Source: Acanthosoma haemorrhoidale (lineage: Eukaryota; Arthropoda; Insecta; Hemiptera; Acanthosomatidae). From it: a stretch of DNA of 64,000 bases. Position numbers and translations under genes: made by a program. Location: NCBI GenBank assembly GCA_930367205.1, contig OV884015.1, positions 32,479,288-32,543,287 of the forward strand, given 5' to 3'. The notes under the pieces were generated by a model. It did no database searches and was not told the origin of the DNA. It saw nothing but the letters and a program-made list of their open reading frames with translations. Positions 24,751 through 35,525 of this stretch are shown one piece after another (within the stretch, counting starts at the first letter, position 1; the number at the start of each line of letters is the position of its first letter).

Positions 24751-25578
24751 AGTCATTTTGTTAGCAGGCCGTAAGGACAATTGGCAACACTTGATGGTAG
24801 GTTGGGGAAGGGATAGAAGTTGGGGCAGGTTAAGTAGTTCCAAGTCATTCCTGGGTATAATACAGACTAGTTCCTAAAAATATCTATATAGGAACTGGAA
24901 AAAACCATTTGAGCAACTGAAAATCAATTAAAAAAATACTTCCAATCTTGTCTACCTTCAGAACTGCCACTCACGTTTAACTTAGTTTCCATGTCCTTCT
25001 TCCTGTTTTTTTTTATTAATATTATTATTATTTATATTTTTATATTATATTTTTTTCTTATTATATTATTTCGTAACCAAAACATATGCAGCGTTACCGG
25101 TTTGTAACTGTTGTGTTGAATATACCTTCTAAATTTGTTGAGTATTTTTACCACTTTCGTAGAACATACATACAGACAGCCAGACGAAGTAAATGCGATT
25201 TTCTCGTATCTGTTAAAGAGTAAAGCCCAAGATCCTGATGGTAAAGTAGATAGATAAGACCGCGCTAAAGTTCTGCCTAAGTTCCAATTAGTAAAACTGG
25301 TTAGAAAAGTGCGGGGTAGACTTATCGATCGCCAACAGCCAGCCGGGACTGATTGATGAAAAGTAACCGGATGGAGGCAGATCTCAGATAACAGATCTAA
25401 TGGAATTAGTCTTCTTATCTCTACAGCTAATTACAGATGCAACTTCCTCTCTTCCCAGCCTTTGTAGTTCGCTTTGTTTAAACATTTTTCGACAAAAGGC
25501 CAACCTATTTAGAACATTTACGCAACCTCGAGTAATAGGTATTATTGTTACGCTTGTTGCGAGTGGTAATTGATAAAA
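24751..25578. other. Unannotated AT-rich DNA
   Basis: No gene or repeat is recognised. TA at 25579-25580 is the left target site of the mariner. Confidence 0.5.
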
Positions 25579-25580
25579 TA

Positions 25581-26409
25581 TTAGGTTGGTGCGTATGAAA
25601 TGTCCGATTTCCTTTAAATGTGAACGTTTGTCTCTCTGTTTTTGTTATGCTTTTGTTTTTGACATAACCTGGTTTATAGTCGTACTGTCACATTTTAGCA
25701 AAGAAGATTTTCTCAAAAGTGTTCCCTTTTGTTATTTGCTTTAAATTTTGCACCGATATTCCTGTAATTTTCTTATATGAGTATAAACTTGGTAATAATG
25801 CTGCAAAAGCTGCACGCAATATAAACCAGGCGTTTGGGGAAAATACTGTGTACGATCGAAAAGTGCAGCGTTGGATTGAAAAATTTCGGTCTGGTGATTT
25901 TTTCCCCGCAAAATAAACCACGTGGAAGACCCAAAACGTGTGTGGAAAATGATGCTCTGAAAGCATTGGTGGAAACGAATCCAACTGTTTCTTCAAGGGA
26001 ACTTGCTGCCGGAATGGAAGTTGACCATACAACAATATTGCGACATGTTTCTGAAATTGGCTAGGTGAAAAAAATGGAAAAGTGGATACCACACGAACTA
26101 ACCGAGCGAAATAAGCTGGGTCGCTTGAACGTATGCTCATCATTCATCATTGCTAACCTTTTTTTCTTTTTTTCTTTTATGGGCTAAACAGTACGAAAAT
26201 GAAGACATTTTGAAAAATGCCATATCAGAGTTCATTGATTCTAAAGATCAGAATTTCTTCAAGACAGGCATCTATGCATTAAAATCTCGTTGGTAAAACT
26301 GTATTGAAGTAAATGGAGCATACTTTGATTAAATAAACAGCTTTTGGAAAAAGATGTGCAGTTTAATATATTCACTTAAGAATCCGACATTTCATTCGCA
26401 CCACCCTAA
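25581..26409 (+). mobile_element. mariner element, internally deleted (829 bp)
   Basis: Termini TTAGGTTGGTGCGTATGAAA and, read from the right, TTAGGGTGGTGCGAATGAAA are inverted repeats, flanked by the TA dinucleotide on both sides (25579-25580 and 26410-26411) as expected for mariner. The element is about 450 bp shorter than a typical 1.3-kb mariner because the catalytic core is gone. Confidence 0.95.
25719..26340 (+). pseudogene. mariner transposase remnant
   Basis: The N-terminal helix-turn-helix region is clear: NAAKAARNINQAFGENTVYD, VQRWIEKFRSGDF, a one-base frameshift, PRGRPKTCVENDALKALVE, TILRHVSEIG, then a stop in place of Lys and KWIPHELTERNKLGRLNV. It then jumps to the C-terminal tail (YENEDILKNAISEFIDSK, FFKTGIYALKSRW, VNGAYFD). 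The segment holding the catalytic DD34D triad is deleted, so the element cannot move by itself. Confidence 0.93.
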
Positions 26410-26411
26410 TA

Positions 26412-27489
26412 GATTTCAACGCTATTTCCTGTACACAAATAGTGTATTTATGCACACATTTCTTTAAGAAATATTCCTTATTCGTGCAATTTAAATGTTT
26501 AGACATTTTTCGTGGTATTTTAAAATACATTGTTCTGGATCACGATAATAATTTATGTCAAATTGATGTTTCCCTGAGTGTAATATGAAAAAGGAACTAT
26601 CACGCAGAGTCGGTTAGAAGTTATGGCGTTATTTAAATATTTTAGCATTGCTGACTAATCAGAAAACACCGTATAGTTACTACGCTGGTGGCACCATCTC
26701 TTTGATCCCAAATCCTGTGAAACAAATGGTTAGAACTGCCACGTATATGCTTGACTTTAGTGAACTTTGCTGTTGACTAATAACGAAAACTGATAACTAA
26801 TATCTAATAACTATTTCTTGAGCTAATTCTTACCCACTTTATTTCATTCTTCATTCTTTTACTTCCAAGGTGATGTGGTAATAGAGGGGTGCTCAGCTAT
26901 TGAGCTATATTGATAGGAATATCCTACATTGATAGGAAGGGACAAGATGAAGGAAGATTTGATAAGTAAGTTCACTTAAGACCATGGACCACCAATAATT
27001 AATTGCCAAAAGAAACGAGAAAGCAATACCATACAGCAATAGGGCATACCATTTTCTCTCTAGCGTAGTACAAGAAAATTAATTTCATTGTAATACCATA
27101 ATTTCAATTTACTCCCCTAAATTATATAACTAGATTCATTAGTTACCCCTACTGTAGACCCTTTTTGGCCTTTACCCTACTTGTAAACGTATTATAGTGT
27201 CTTTAAAGAAAGTTATATTTGACTAATTTTGCTTATCTGTTCAATTCCCAATCTACATATACCAAATATACAATCCACTTTCAACATAGTTAAGGCATTT
27301 GTTTACTTATTATTTTAACTGTTGACATTTTATTTAATTATTATTAAAGTTTAGTTTAGTTTTGTTTACAGCTTTTTTTTTAAAAAAGCAAACTCCTTGC
27401 AACAATTGATATTTTAAGGCAATACTCATATATTTTTTTCATAGTTTGTATTTTTCAACTTATCGAAGGTTTAATATGTTACAGTTTTT
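26412..27489. other. Unannotated AT-rich DNA
   Basis: No gene or repeat is recognised. Confidence 0.5.
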
Positions 27490-27678
27490 TAATTGTATGA
27501 TTGTTTGCATATTTTATATATTCGTATTCATGGCGATATGGTGTTACATGTGCTGTGATAGTTGGTGAGCAGAATATCACCATCGGTGGCGTGTTTACTA
27601 TCTTTGAGGCCAGGTGTAAAGCTGTTAAGGTAGATCACCCACAGGTTGCATCCTCTTCTGGCGAATCACTAGGATTTT
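27490..27678 (+). other. GC-richer open segment, possible exon relic
   Basis: Base composition rises and a frame stays open from about 27500 to a stop near 27678, with residues WRYGVTCAVIVGEQNITIGG and VFTIFEARCKAVKV. AG dinucleotides suited to an acceptor (GTGAGCAG before AATATC) and a donor-like GTGTAA exist but are weak. The opposite strand is also open over part of it. I do not recognise the family. It may be an old exon, a transposon scrap or chance. Confidence 0.2.
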
Positions 27679-28257
27679 AATTGTAACTATTCCTGAGAAT
27701 TTAAGAAAGTAAAGTTAGTAAATTTTTCTGTGGAGGGGGTTAGAATAGATTCCATGATAATATTCCTAATTTTTCGTAATTTGATTGTTTCACTTTGTGA
27801 TTGATTGATTTTATCAAAATAAAGAACTGCTATGCTTTCCCCGTGTGAAACACTTGCTGCCTGACTGTGATAGTCTTGGCGAGTTCCAAATTCAGGAAAG
27901 ATACACCGGACTTTATATTTGTCCAATTCGAGATTGGGAAGAAACGACAAAGGCATAAATCTCCGTAAAACACCAGTAAAAATATATATTCTATAATTTA
28001 ATCTAAAATATCTAATACGTTAGGACATTTGCCCCATATTGAATAACAATAGAACAAATGTAGTTCTTCGGTTATTATGGGATTTTATCTTCTGTCAGGC
28101 GTTCTGTAATCAAAAATAAGGCTGGACGTGCATAAGACAAGGATGAAGGATTCATAATATGATTCATGATTGTGTTAAAACTGTTGGTTAAAAAACCTGT
28201 GAATCTGAAGATTGACTGGAACAAAGATGTACCTAGAGAGGCTGGATCTTACTGATC

Positions 28258-28345
28258 CATTTTATTTTTCTCAAAAAATCATTATTTGACAATCTGCCCG
28301 TACAATAAGTAATTTTGATAAATGATCTCATTCGTACCATACAGA
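28258..28345 (-). mobile_element. LINE-Y 3'-end scrap
   Basis: Short minus-strand match to the last part of the LINE-Y 3' UTR (CAATCTGCC, AATAAGTAATT, GATAAATGATCTCATTC, GTACCATA on the plus strand). Everything upstream in the element is missing. Confidence 0.6.
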
Positions 28346-29440
28346 TAACATACTCCCCCAATAAAACGCAAGTGTTTACCCTAATCACCTGCCTCCTCTC
28401 TAGAAAAGGTGAAGAAAACTCCTAGATTGTAAGAATATAAACCAACTGAGAGAGAGGCTAAGAGGGGAGAATACAAGTAAGTGGCTCCACTAGACCAGCA
28501 CCACTTTAAGTAGCCTAATTTGCTAAGTTGCATTATAACCTAAATTTCTTCATTACATTCCTCTAGGTGATTTTTCCTACTCAATTGTTACCATGATGAT
28601 GAGTTACTCTTGCGAGCTATCTAACCTAGTTTATCGTCTACTCTCTGAATGTAGTTTTTTAAATTTAATTACACTATATGTTTTTTTTCGCAAAACAAAT
28701 TTTTATTCCTAGCACTCTACTGTAGACTTAGATCCATTATTTTCTGAAGGGTTAATGACTTTTTATAACTATAAGAATTTATAAATCAAAATACGTTTTT
28801 CGCATATTACGTACACTTTTACTTTTGTTTGGGCAGCAGGCTAAGATTGCAATCACCGACGATTGGTTGACATGTTTTTGTTATTCATAGAAAACGATTG
28901 TAGATCAAATAAATTATGTATGCATTAATTACGAAACAAGAACAAAAGTGATTTAACTGGTATTATGGGATCCGTCTGTGATAACAATAGACCTGGTGTG
29001 GACTTTGCATACTAGGTCGTTCATTCCAACCGTAAATGGACCGTGTTAATTTAACTTTCTGTTGATTCAAACCTCGTTCGTGTTTGTACTGACCGGATTG
29101 CGTCCGCTACTGTAGGTCATGTGAAGAATCTAGGCCATGCACCGCCGGCACAGGGGAAACAAGCAAGGATCAAGCAATACTTATTCAAAGATAGTGTAAA
29201 CAATTATCTGCTAAAACACTACTGTAACGTGAAATTGCATTTTTAATAAAAAAAAATGACAAATATAATATAGAAGTGTTGAAAAATATTCTTAACCACA
29301 GTGAAAAAGACAACATTATTATTTTAGTTTTACTAACAGAGGATTATGTTGTGTTTCATTATTTAATATATCTTATATTCCAAGCACTTAAGGGGCTCTA
29401 GCCAGTACAAGATTTAAATGAATGCCGAAATAGTTCTCTC
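28346..29440. other. Unannotated AT-rich DNA
   Basis: No gene or repeat is recognised. Confidence 0.5.
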
Positions 29441-29913
29441 ATGTCGCCATCATCCTCCGTTGCTCATTCTGTCTCTCAGTTTTGCTCTTTAACCAATCCA
29501 TTAATGGTAAATCCCAGACCAACTACTACCAAATATCTATCCCCTCCCCCAGATCGCATCCTAAGGGCAAGAAACGAACACTACTCCTCAAGGACAAATG
29601 TTTTATACAAGGCTGCTCCAACCTATCAGGTCCTGCGAACTTAAGTCTCTGGGAATGCCTCAATACCCTTCGCATCCAATCACTGTGATACATAGTCTTC
29701 TCCAAGATAGTCAATGTTCACTTGTTTATCAAAAACCATCCTTTCATGCTGATCTCAAAGTCCTATTCATTATATACCCAAACCCCTCGCGTTGTCAGAA
29801 TTTCTCCTCCTTCCACCCTTGTCATCTCTTATTTCATCCCCAGTAATCCAGATCCATGCTTATTACGTGATCTCGTGACCTTCAAATCAACTAACATTGC
29901 GTTATTAAGATAG
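29441..29913 (+). other. Pyrimidine-rich, semi-open stretch of unknown nature
   Basis: Two plus-strand frames overlap. One of them (29482-29913) is open over about 143 codons except for a single TGA near 29686-29688. Residues such as KKRTLLLKDKCFIQGCSN and SNPDPCLLRDLVTF show no domain I can name. It may be a decayed mobile-element ORF. No repeat partner exists in the window. Confidence 0.25.
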
Positions 29914-30334
29914 CTTAAGTGGTTTTGACTTGTGAGGCTTTGCCCTCCTAAAGCTAAAAATACTCTAATGACTTAAGCCATGACTACGACCTATAATATT
30001 ATTTGTAGTGATTTCAATGTAAATACTTCAATAAATAAACGCAGCTTTATACGTAAAAATTTCTATCGTTTTGACGGAACTTATGACGGAGTTAAGTCTG
30101 TATGATTGTATGATACACATTGGGTTTGAGGACAAACTATGTACACTTTTGCTGTTAGATTAGTCCAGTAACAACGCTTTAATTATCGGTTTATGTATAG
30201 CAATACACTCACAATGTAAGTAGTCTTTTCCACAGACCTTTTGCACGGGGATTTCCTTAGAATGCAACCGCATTCTATTCAACACGGGCTGTTTGCGCAA
30301 CGACACATATTTGTAAAATTCCTTCTGAATGAAA
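29914..30334. other. Unannotated AT-rich DNA
   Basis: Nothing recognised before the family-A LTR. Confidence 0.5.
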
Positions 30335-30508
30335 ATGCTTGTTGTGGTCATCTCTTAGTTAATTAGAATTTCCCCTCTTCTCGGCCCAGAAAATATCTGT
30401 TTTCATATTTGAGCAAATAAAGCCTATAACGTCAGACAAAGAGAGGGGAGAAGCTAGCGAGGGAAACAGCCGCAAGTGGGGAGCCATCCCCACCACGGCT
30501 GACCTGCC

Positions 30509-30515
30509 TATATAA
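30509..30515 (+). promoter_or_regulatory. TATA box of family-A LTR
   Basis: TATATAA preceded by a GC-rich block and followed about 50 bp later by a CT tract and CCATGG. The position is conserved with the minus-strand copy at 16581-16587. Confidence 0.5.
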
Positions 30516-30999
30516 CCCGCGCGTCTTAGAGCGGACAGTAGAAAGAACCGAATCGGCACCTTGAACACTTCTCTCTCTCTCTATATGCACTGGCTATTGC
30601 TACTCCACTCAAACCATGGTCATCTCATTCAACAACCTCTGCATCTCTCTCTCCTAACCTCGCTATGTTTTAGTCCGGCGTTGTCAGACCCAACACCTTT
30701 CTAGTGGGAATCTCTGCCTACGTCTCGCTAAAACTAGCACCTCCCTGGGAGAGAAGTCTTCCTCGCGGACGACGGTTGCTGAGGGACTACAAACTTTACC
30801 TAGTAGCGTCTCCCACGGCAATCCAGTCTTCTTCTCTCCGGTTCACGCTCGCCTTTGGGATCCGAACGGTTTTCGCCTACCCTTAGACACCGAGTGTGAA
30901 TTCGTGGTCATTCAAGACCACATAAACTACCTACAAAACCTACCCTGTTCCTCTTCTCCTGAACATAGTGCTTTGTCGGGGCACACCTTCTAAGATCTT

Positions 31000-31209
31000 A
31001 TGGAGTCAGATCAAAACGAAGTAGGCTGCCCGCCGACTAGGCTGGCAGCTAGGGTGAAAGACCACAGGTCCACCCGCCTTATCTCTATCTTGGGGCTCGC
31101 CGGACGGCGGCTAAGAGGTTGTAGTGACCCTAGGACCCTATCCCGCGGTGGGCGTCTCCTCCCCACTTTGGGGATACTCAGTTATACTGAGCCCGACACA
31201 TCCTTCTGA
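31000..31209 (+). CDS. LTR-internal open frame starting ATGGAGTCAGAT (69 codons)
   Basis: Begins MESDQNEVGCPPTRLAARVK within the bracketed module of the LTR and stays open across the LTR end (…PDT at CCCGACA) to a stop at 31207-31209. The matching frame in the minus copy (16090 leftward) shares MESDQN, ARVKDHRST and a preceding LTR leader. No domain is recognised. A gag leader that starts in the LTR is possible by analogy with yeast Ty1; the alternative is chance openness. Confidence 0.25.
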   Translation: MESDQNEVGCPPTRLAARVKDHRSTRLISILGLAGRRLRGCSDPRTLSRGGRLLPTLGILSYTEPDTSF

Positions 31210-31241
31210 AACAGCTGCCATGGAAGGGGATATCTCTCGTA

Positions 31242-31331
31242 GTGAACATCGTCAACTCTTCTTTGAGACTACACTATTTTCCCCCGACGTGGAAGCACGC
31301 CGTCGTCGTCCCACTTCTGAAGCCGGCCATA
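31242..31331 (+). pseudogene. Non-LTR reverse transcriptase N-terminal scrap
   Basis: The translation VNIVNSSLRLHYFPPTWKHA followed by VVVPLLKP matches the block that opens the reverse-transcriptase domain of jockey/CR1-type LINEs (…FP..WK.A.V.P..KPGKD). Only about 30 codons are present before the sequence switches to LTR at AAGGCGGCTAGAGG. None of the LINE copies in this window reaches this far 5', so the source family is undetermined. Confidence 0.7.
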
Positions 31332-31422
31332 AGGCGGCTAGAGGTTGTAGCGACCCTAGCCCGTGGAGGGCGTCCTCCCCCCACCTTGGGGATCCTAACA
31401 TCTGATAACTCCCGACAGTGCT

Positions 31423-34165
31423 CTTTTCTCATTAGGTAGCTTCTTAGCTGTATTTGAGACAGTCAGAGATAGAAATTAGTTATGATATACATATCCACTC
31501 TTTTATCCTCAATGAACAGGTCTATCGTCGCTTCCAACGTCCCCTGAGAACTTGTAGGACACAACGCAGGGCAATCTTCTCAATATTCTTGCCTAGGTAT
31601 TCAGGTGGTTAACATTCCCACAGTTCGTCATTGAAATTTTGTCGTCCCAACTGACAGCTACTTCGAATCTTGGACCACGATTTAAACCATTTTAAGATTA
31701 TTTCACGATCCTCCCTGCGTCACATCCATATAGATAATAGAAATATATATTTTTCAACCATTCTTCATGAACGACTCTGATAAATGTGGCTTGTCAACCT
31801 ATTAGTAGCGCGGGGCACCCTGATAGTTTTTCGATTTCTTTGATTTTTTTGCATAATTAATCAATATGGACAATATCAAGGTTAATTCAGGGCATAAAGG
31901 TCTGGGCCTAACACTGCAAATAAATATAATAAATAATTATTTTTCAATCGATCAATTTCAATCAAAGGTAAAATACGGCCAAATGGCTAATTCCAGATAT
32001 TTTTTGAATAAGAAAATAAAACTATTCCACTTATTCCTGTGCCTGTTCTCAGTTATACAGACTATATACTTCACGAATGTGGTCCTTTCACCATGTTTGA
32101 TAAATAATTCAAACGTTCATTGTTTTCATTTGTTTTTTCTCCTGCTCATTAAGGCTTCTAAATTTGATAAAGGGTTGTGAAATGTACCTTTAACTTTCCA
32201 GATCACTACCCGTTACAAAGTAAAGCCTTTACCCTGGTTCTCGGATTGGGTTTATTCATTAGACAGCCAGTTAACGGAGATTGGCAGAAGGGAATCCTCA
32301 GAGGCGATTAGCCCTGATAGTGACAGAGGGTGACTCAAGAGGCAGGCAGTGATAGAGCCAGTTAGCGAAGTTAAGCTCCCGGAGCAGTCTGCGGCCTCGG
32401 AATATAACCAACGAGGGATGATTTCAGTATATAGCTAAAGATTTATCGCGTTTATCGGAAACCAATCAACGGCTGTTTGGCAACTTCTGTAAGTCGAATA
32501 AAATTAAAGAGAGGCTATACTTTCGAACAGTTTTAGTTCTATCGGATTTCGTCCGATCGGACGCTACCACAGCCTGACTGAAATGGCTCCAGGGCTCTGG
32601 GGTCGTATCGATGGACCGTTCCAATTAGTTTAAATACACGAAAAAAACATCGTTGATGAGCTGATGGTTTCATGCCGAAATAAACTCAACCAACCTATGA
32701 TGACAGTAATAGTGACTATAAGTAATTACAATTCACTCAAGCTAAACTACTGATACATGACACTGTGTATGTCTGCATCAGCGTATAGCGGTAGGGGACG
32801 TTGATGAGCTATCTAAAACGTCCCAAACAAAATTGTCGCATGAAAGATACGTTGGCCATTAATAACTTGAAAATTAAAACTCTGCTTCATACGCCTAAGT
32901 CGATTTCCCAAGGAACATTATTATTGAATTAATAAACCCGGTCGTCTAGATCTTTAATTCGACACCGTACTTGTCAGATTATATTTCGAATTTTGGTAGT
33001 AATTTTATGGGTTTAGAGTTGCTAATTTTATATTTAATTTTTAAATTTTCTTACACTTCTATGATCTAAGTATTTACTCAGACAAGGAGTGTGAAGTGTG
33101 AGTCGAGGAAGTAAAGGGATCTGTCCCCTTAATATTTTAATTGAAGAAATAATTTAGATAAAAACAATTATAAATTACAGATTCCGATAGGACAAGGAAA
33201 TTATCGAAGGAATAGTTTAAGACACTGTAAAAGAACCATTAGCAAAAAGTGAGTCAAGTGGCCTGATTAGTCGTAATTTCCTTAAGATGCTAACTTCGCT
33301 GTGTGGTCTAATATGTAATTTATTTTTGTTACTTTATCTTATAATGACCCTTTGATGTTAGTTAATAATCATCGAAGGGAACTTTAATGTCTAGTACAGA
33401 AACCATTCTGTTTTACGATTACAAATATCGATCTGAATTGGAATTCGTATTAAAAATATAATCGTATGATCGATCCTTGCCTGAGGAGTACGTTTACTTG
33501 GTCGTCATCTTTATATATTTAAAATTGATTCCTACCGATCAATTTGGAATTTGGTGACCTAGTGGGGACAATCTCGTGGCCGTAAAGAGAATAAAACACA
33601 AGAAACTACAAATCATTTTAATTTTGTGTGTCTTTATTTCGGAAGTTTATCTCTAATTATTTCCTTATCAAGAGCGTTTATCCACATGAAAGTTCGCATA
33701 GAAATTTAAATTTCATTTCTGATTGATGCATCAAAAATTTATTCGGTAAAAATTATCATTTAGAAAATTAAATAAAAAGTTCGAGGCTACTTATATATTG
33801 ATTAACAAGTAACTAAATTACTTGTGCGTAGCTACTAATTGAAATAATAAGAAAGCAGAGTTAGAAAAGACAAATGGCTGATAAACCGATATACAAAATA
33901 GACGAGATAGGGAAGGTGCGGGCAGCCGTTGTGAAGGGCCTGCATTAAATATCTGGTGGGTAGGGACTGGCGGGAATTATTTAGCGAGGCTGGGATTGTC
34001 CCCTCCTCTCCTCACGGTCGGGATATTTAGCTCGTATTTACTTCTTTGTGCTCGGGAGACAATTCGGGGCTATTCGGAAAAGGAATCGGGCTCATAGGCA
34101 TTGATTCGGCGTCACCCTCTAGGTACGTTGCGTCTGAAAGTATAGCTCGTCAGGTAGATGGTACG
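31423..34165. other. Unannotated DNA
   Basis: No gene is recognised over 2.7 kb. Patches at 32.2-32.6 and 33.9-34.15 kb are GC-richer than their surroundings but have no open frame with splice signals. Confidence 0.45.
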
Positions 34166-34171
34166 GACCGG

Positions 34172-35018
34172 GAAGGCTAGGCAAGTTAAACATCAGTGTG
34201 AACGCCGGGAAGACCGACTGCGTAATATTCTCCCTCCAAAAGGGCAAAAAAGCTTTGCCTAAATCATATAGTGTAGGAGGGCAAGAGAACTCACCAGCTT
34301 TCTCAATGCACTATCTGGGTTTAAAAATGGATAAGCATATCCATTTCTCTACTCATTTTGGTAGCAAAATAGAAAAAGTATGAAAGAGGTCTTACCTGCT
34401 TTCGCACTTGCTAACTTCACTCAATCTGTCGCTGCGTCTCAAACTGATGATCTATAAATGTGTCCAGCAGCCAGCTCTTCTGTACGGTGCCCCGCTATTT
34501 ACCCACTTGACTGACAATACAGCCAAATGTCTCCAGCATTTCCAGAATGGGATCATGCGAAAAGTGGTCCAACATACCTCTCTCGAGAGGTTAAAGAACG
34601 CTGACCTGCACCCGTTGGTTGATATGCCGTCGTTGGATGAGTTCATCCGCCAGGGGCACATCAAGTTTTTTGACGCGTTGCAGCACCTCACATATTCAGT
34701 GTTTAACAGTGTAACCCCACCGACCCTCCCTCATCGATGGCAACAGACTGTCGGTTAAAATTAGGTTAAGAATTAGTATGTAAGTTAGTTTCAAGTTGTT
34801 GATCAAAAAGGTGAGCCCCATCACCTTCTAGAGTCTTTTCGATCAAGTTGAGTATAATATGAATCATTCTGCTTATATTGAATTATATAATTTTATACAC
34901 AAATTAAACCATGTATATAATGTAAAGAAACTATAGCAAATATAAAACTGCTAAGATTCGAATAAAATCTATAATGTAAATAATCATTGTAATTTTTAAG
35001 GGGCTACGGGAAAAAAAA
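34172..35018 (+). mobile_element. LINE-Z (jockey/CR1-type), 5'-truncated copy
   Basis: Contains the C-terminal part of ORF2, a 3' UTR with AAGGTGAGCCCC, and a tail of eight A (35011-35018). A possible 6-bp target duplication GACCGG lies at 34166-34171 and 35021-35026, although two C separate the tail from it. The 3' UTR motif recurs at 51120-51350 and 52340-52608. Confidence 0.85.
34174..34758 (+). pseudogene. LINE-Z reverse transcriptase C-terminal part
   Basis: One frame from 34174 to the stop at 34756-34758, broken only by TGA at 34381-34383. Residues LNISVNAGKTDCVIFS and HYLGLKMDKHIHFSTHFG are the RT motif D/E region; YKCVQQPALLYGAPLF and GHIKFFDALQHL are the C-terminal connection. Similar in layout to LINE-X but clearly a different family. 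Catalytic motifs A-C are absent. Confidence 0.85.
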
Positions 35019-35240
35019 CCGACCGGTAATCGGTAGATTTGATGAAAAAATAATATTTAGAAGACGACCAATAAATTAAAAGTTATTATAGCCAGATCAC
35101 GAGTTGGTAAATATTTGCTAGAATTTATTTTGCAACATTTGTTGTTAACCACAAAAGGAAATATAGAGCGAAGTTTAAAGGGAGGGAGGAAGAAAAAAGA
35201 TAAAGGACTGTCCCCACGGAGCTTGGCTCCTGCACTATTT

Positions 35241-35525
35241 TGTTGTCTATAAACATATACAGTTTTCTATAAACATATACAGTTGTCTATAAACATATAC
35301 AGTTTTCTATAAACATATACAGTTGTCTATAAACATATACAGTTTTCTATAAACATATACAGTTGTCTATAAACATATACAGTTGTCTATAAACATATAC
35401 AGTTGTCTATAAACATATACAGTTTTCTATAAACATATACAGTTGTCTATAAACATATACAGTTTTCTATAAACATATACAGTTGTCTATAAACATATAC
35501 AGTTTTCTATAAACATATACAGTTG
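35241..35525. repeat. 20-bp tandem array, 14 units, alternating higher-order pattern
   Basis: The unit is TCTATAAACATATACAGTTN (20 bp), with almost no other variation. The N base alternates G and T, making a 40-bp dimer, except at 35381 where a G replaces the expected T. From 35241 the states read G T G T G T G G G T G T G T G, the last one partial. The array lies 220 bp beyond the LINE-Z tail. Confidence 0.97.

Larger units (their letters stand above)
30340..31417 (+). mobile_element. Family-A LTR, chimeric: LTR + LINE scrap + second LTR 3' end
   Basis: A complete family-A LTR runs from TGTTGTGGTC (30340) to CCCGACA (31198). About 133 bp follow, including a LINE reverse-transcriptase piece (31242-31331), and then a second copy of the last ~86 bp of the LTR (31332-31417), again ending CCCGACA. 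No target duplication fits the first end. The outer flanks ATGCT (30335-30339) and GTGCT (31418-31422) agree at 4 of 5, suggesting that the whole chimera integrated as one unit. Confidence 0.8.

Noticed and set aside
35231..35525. CRISPR-like array
   Set aside because: Units are contiguous without spacers, and the setting is a eukaryotic genome.
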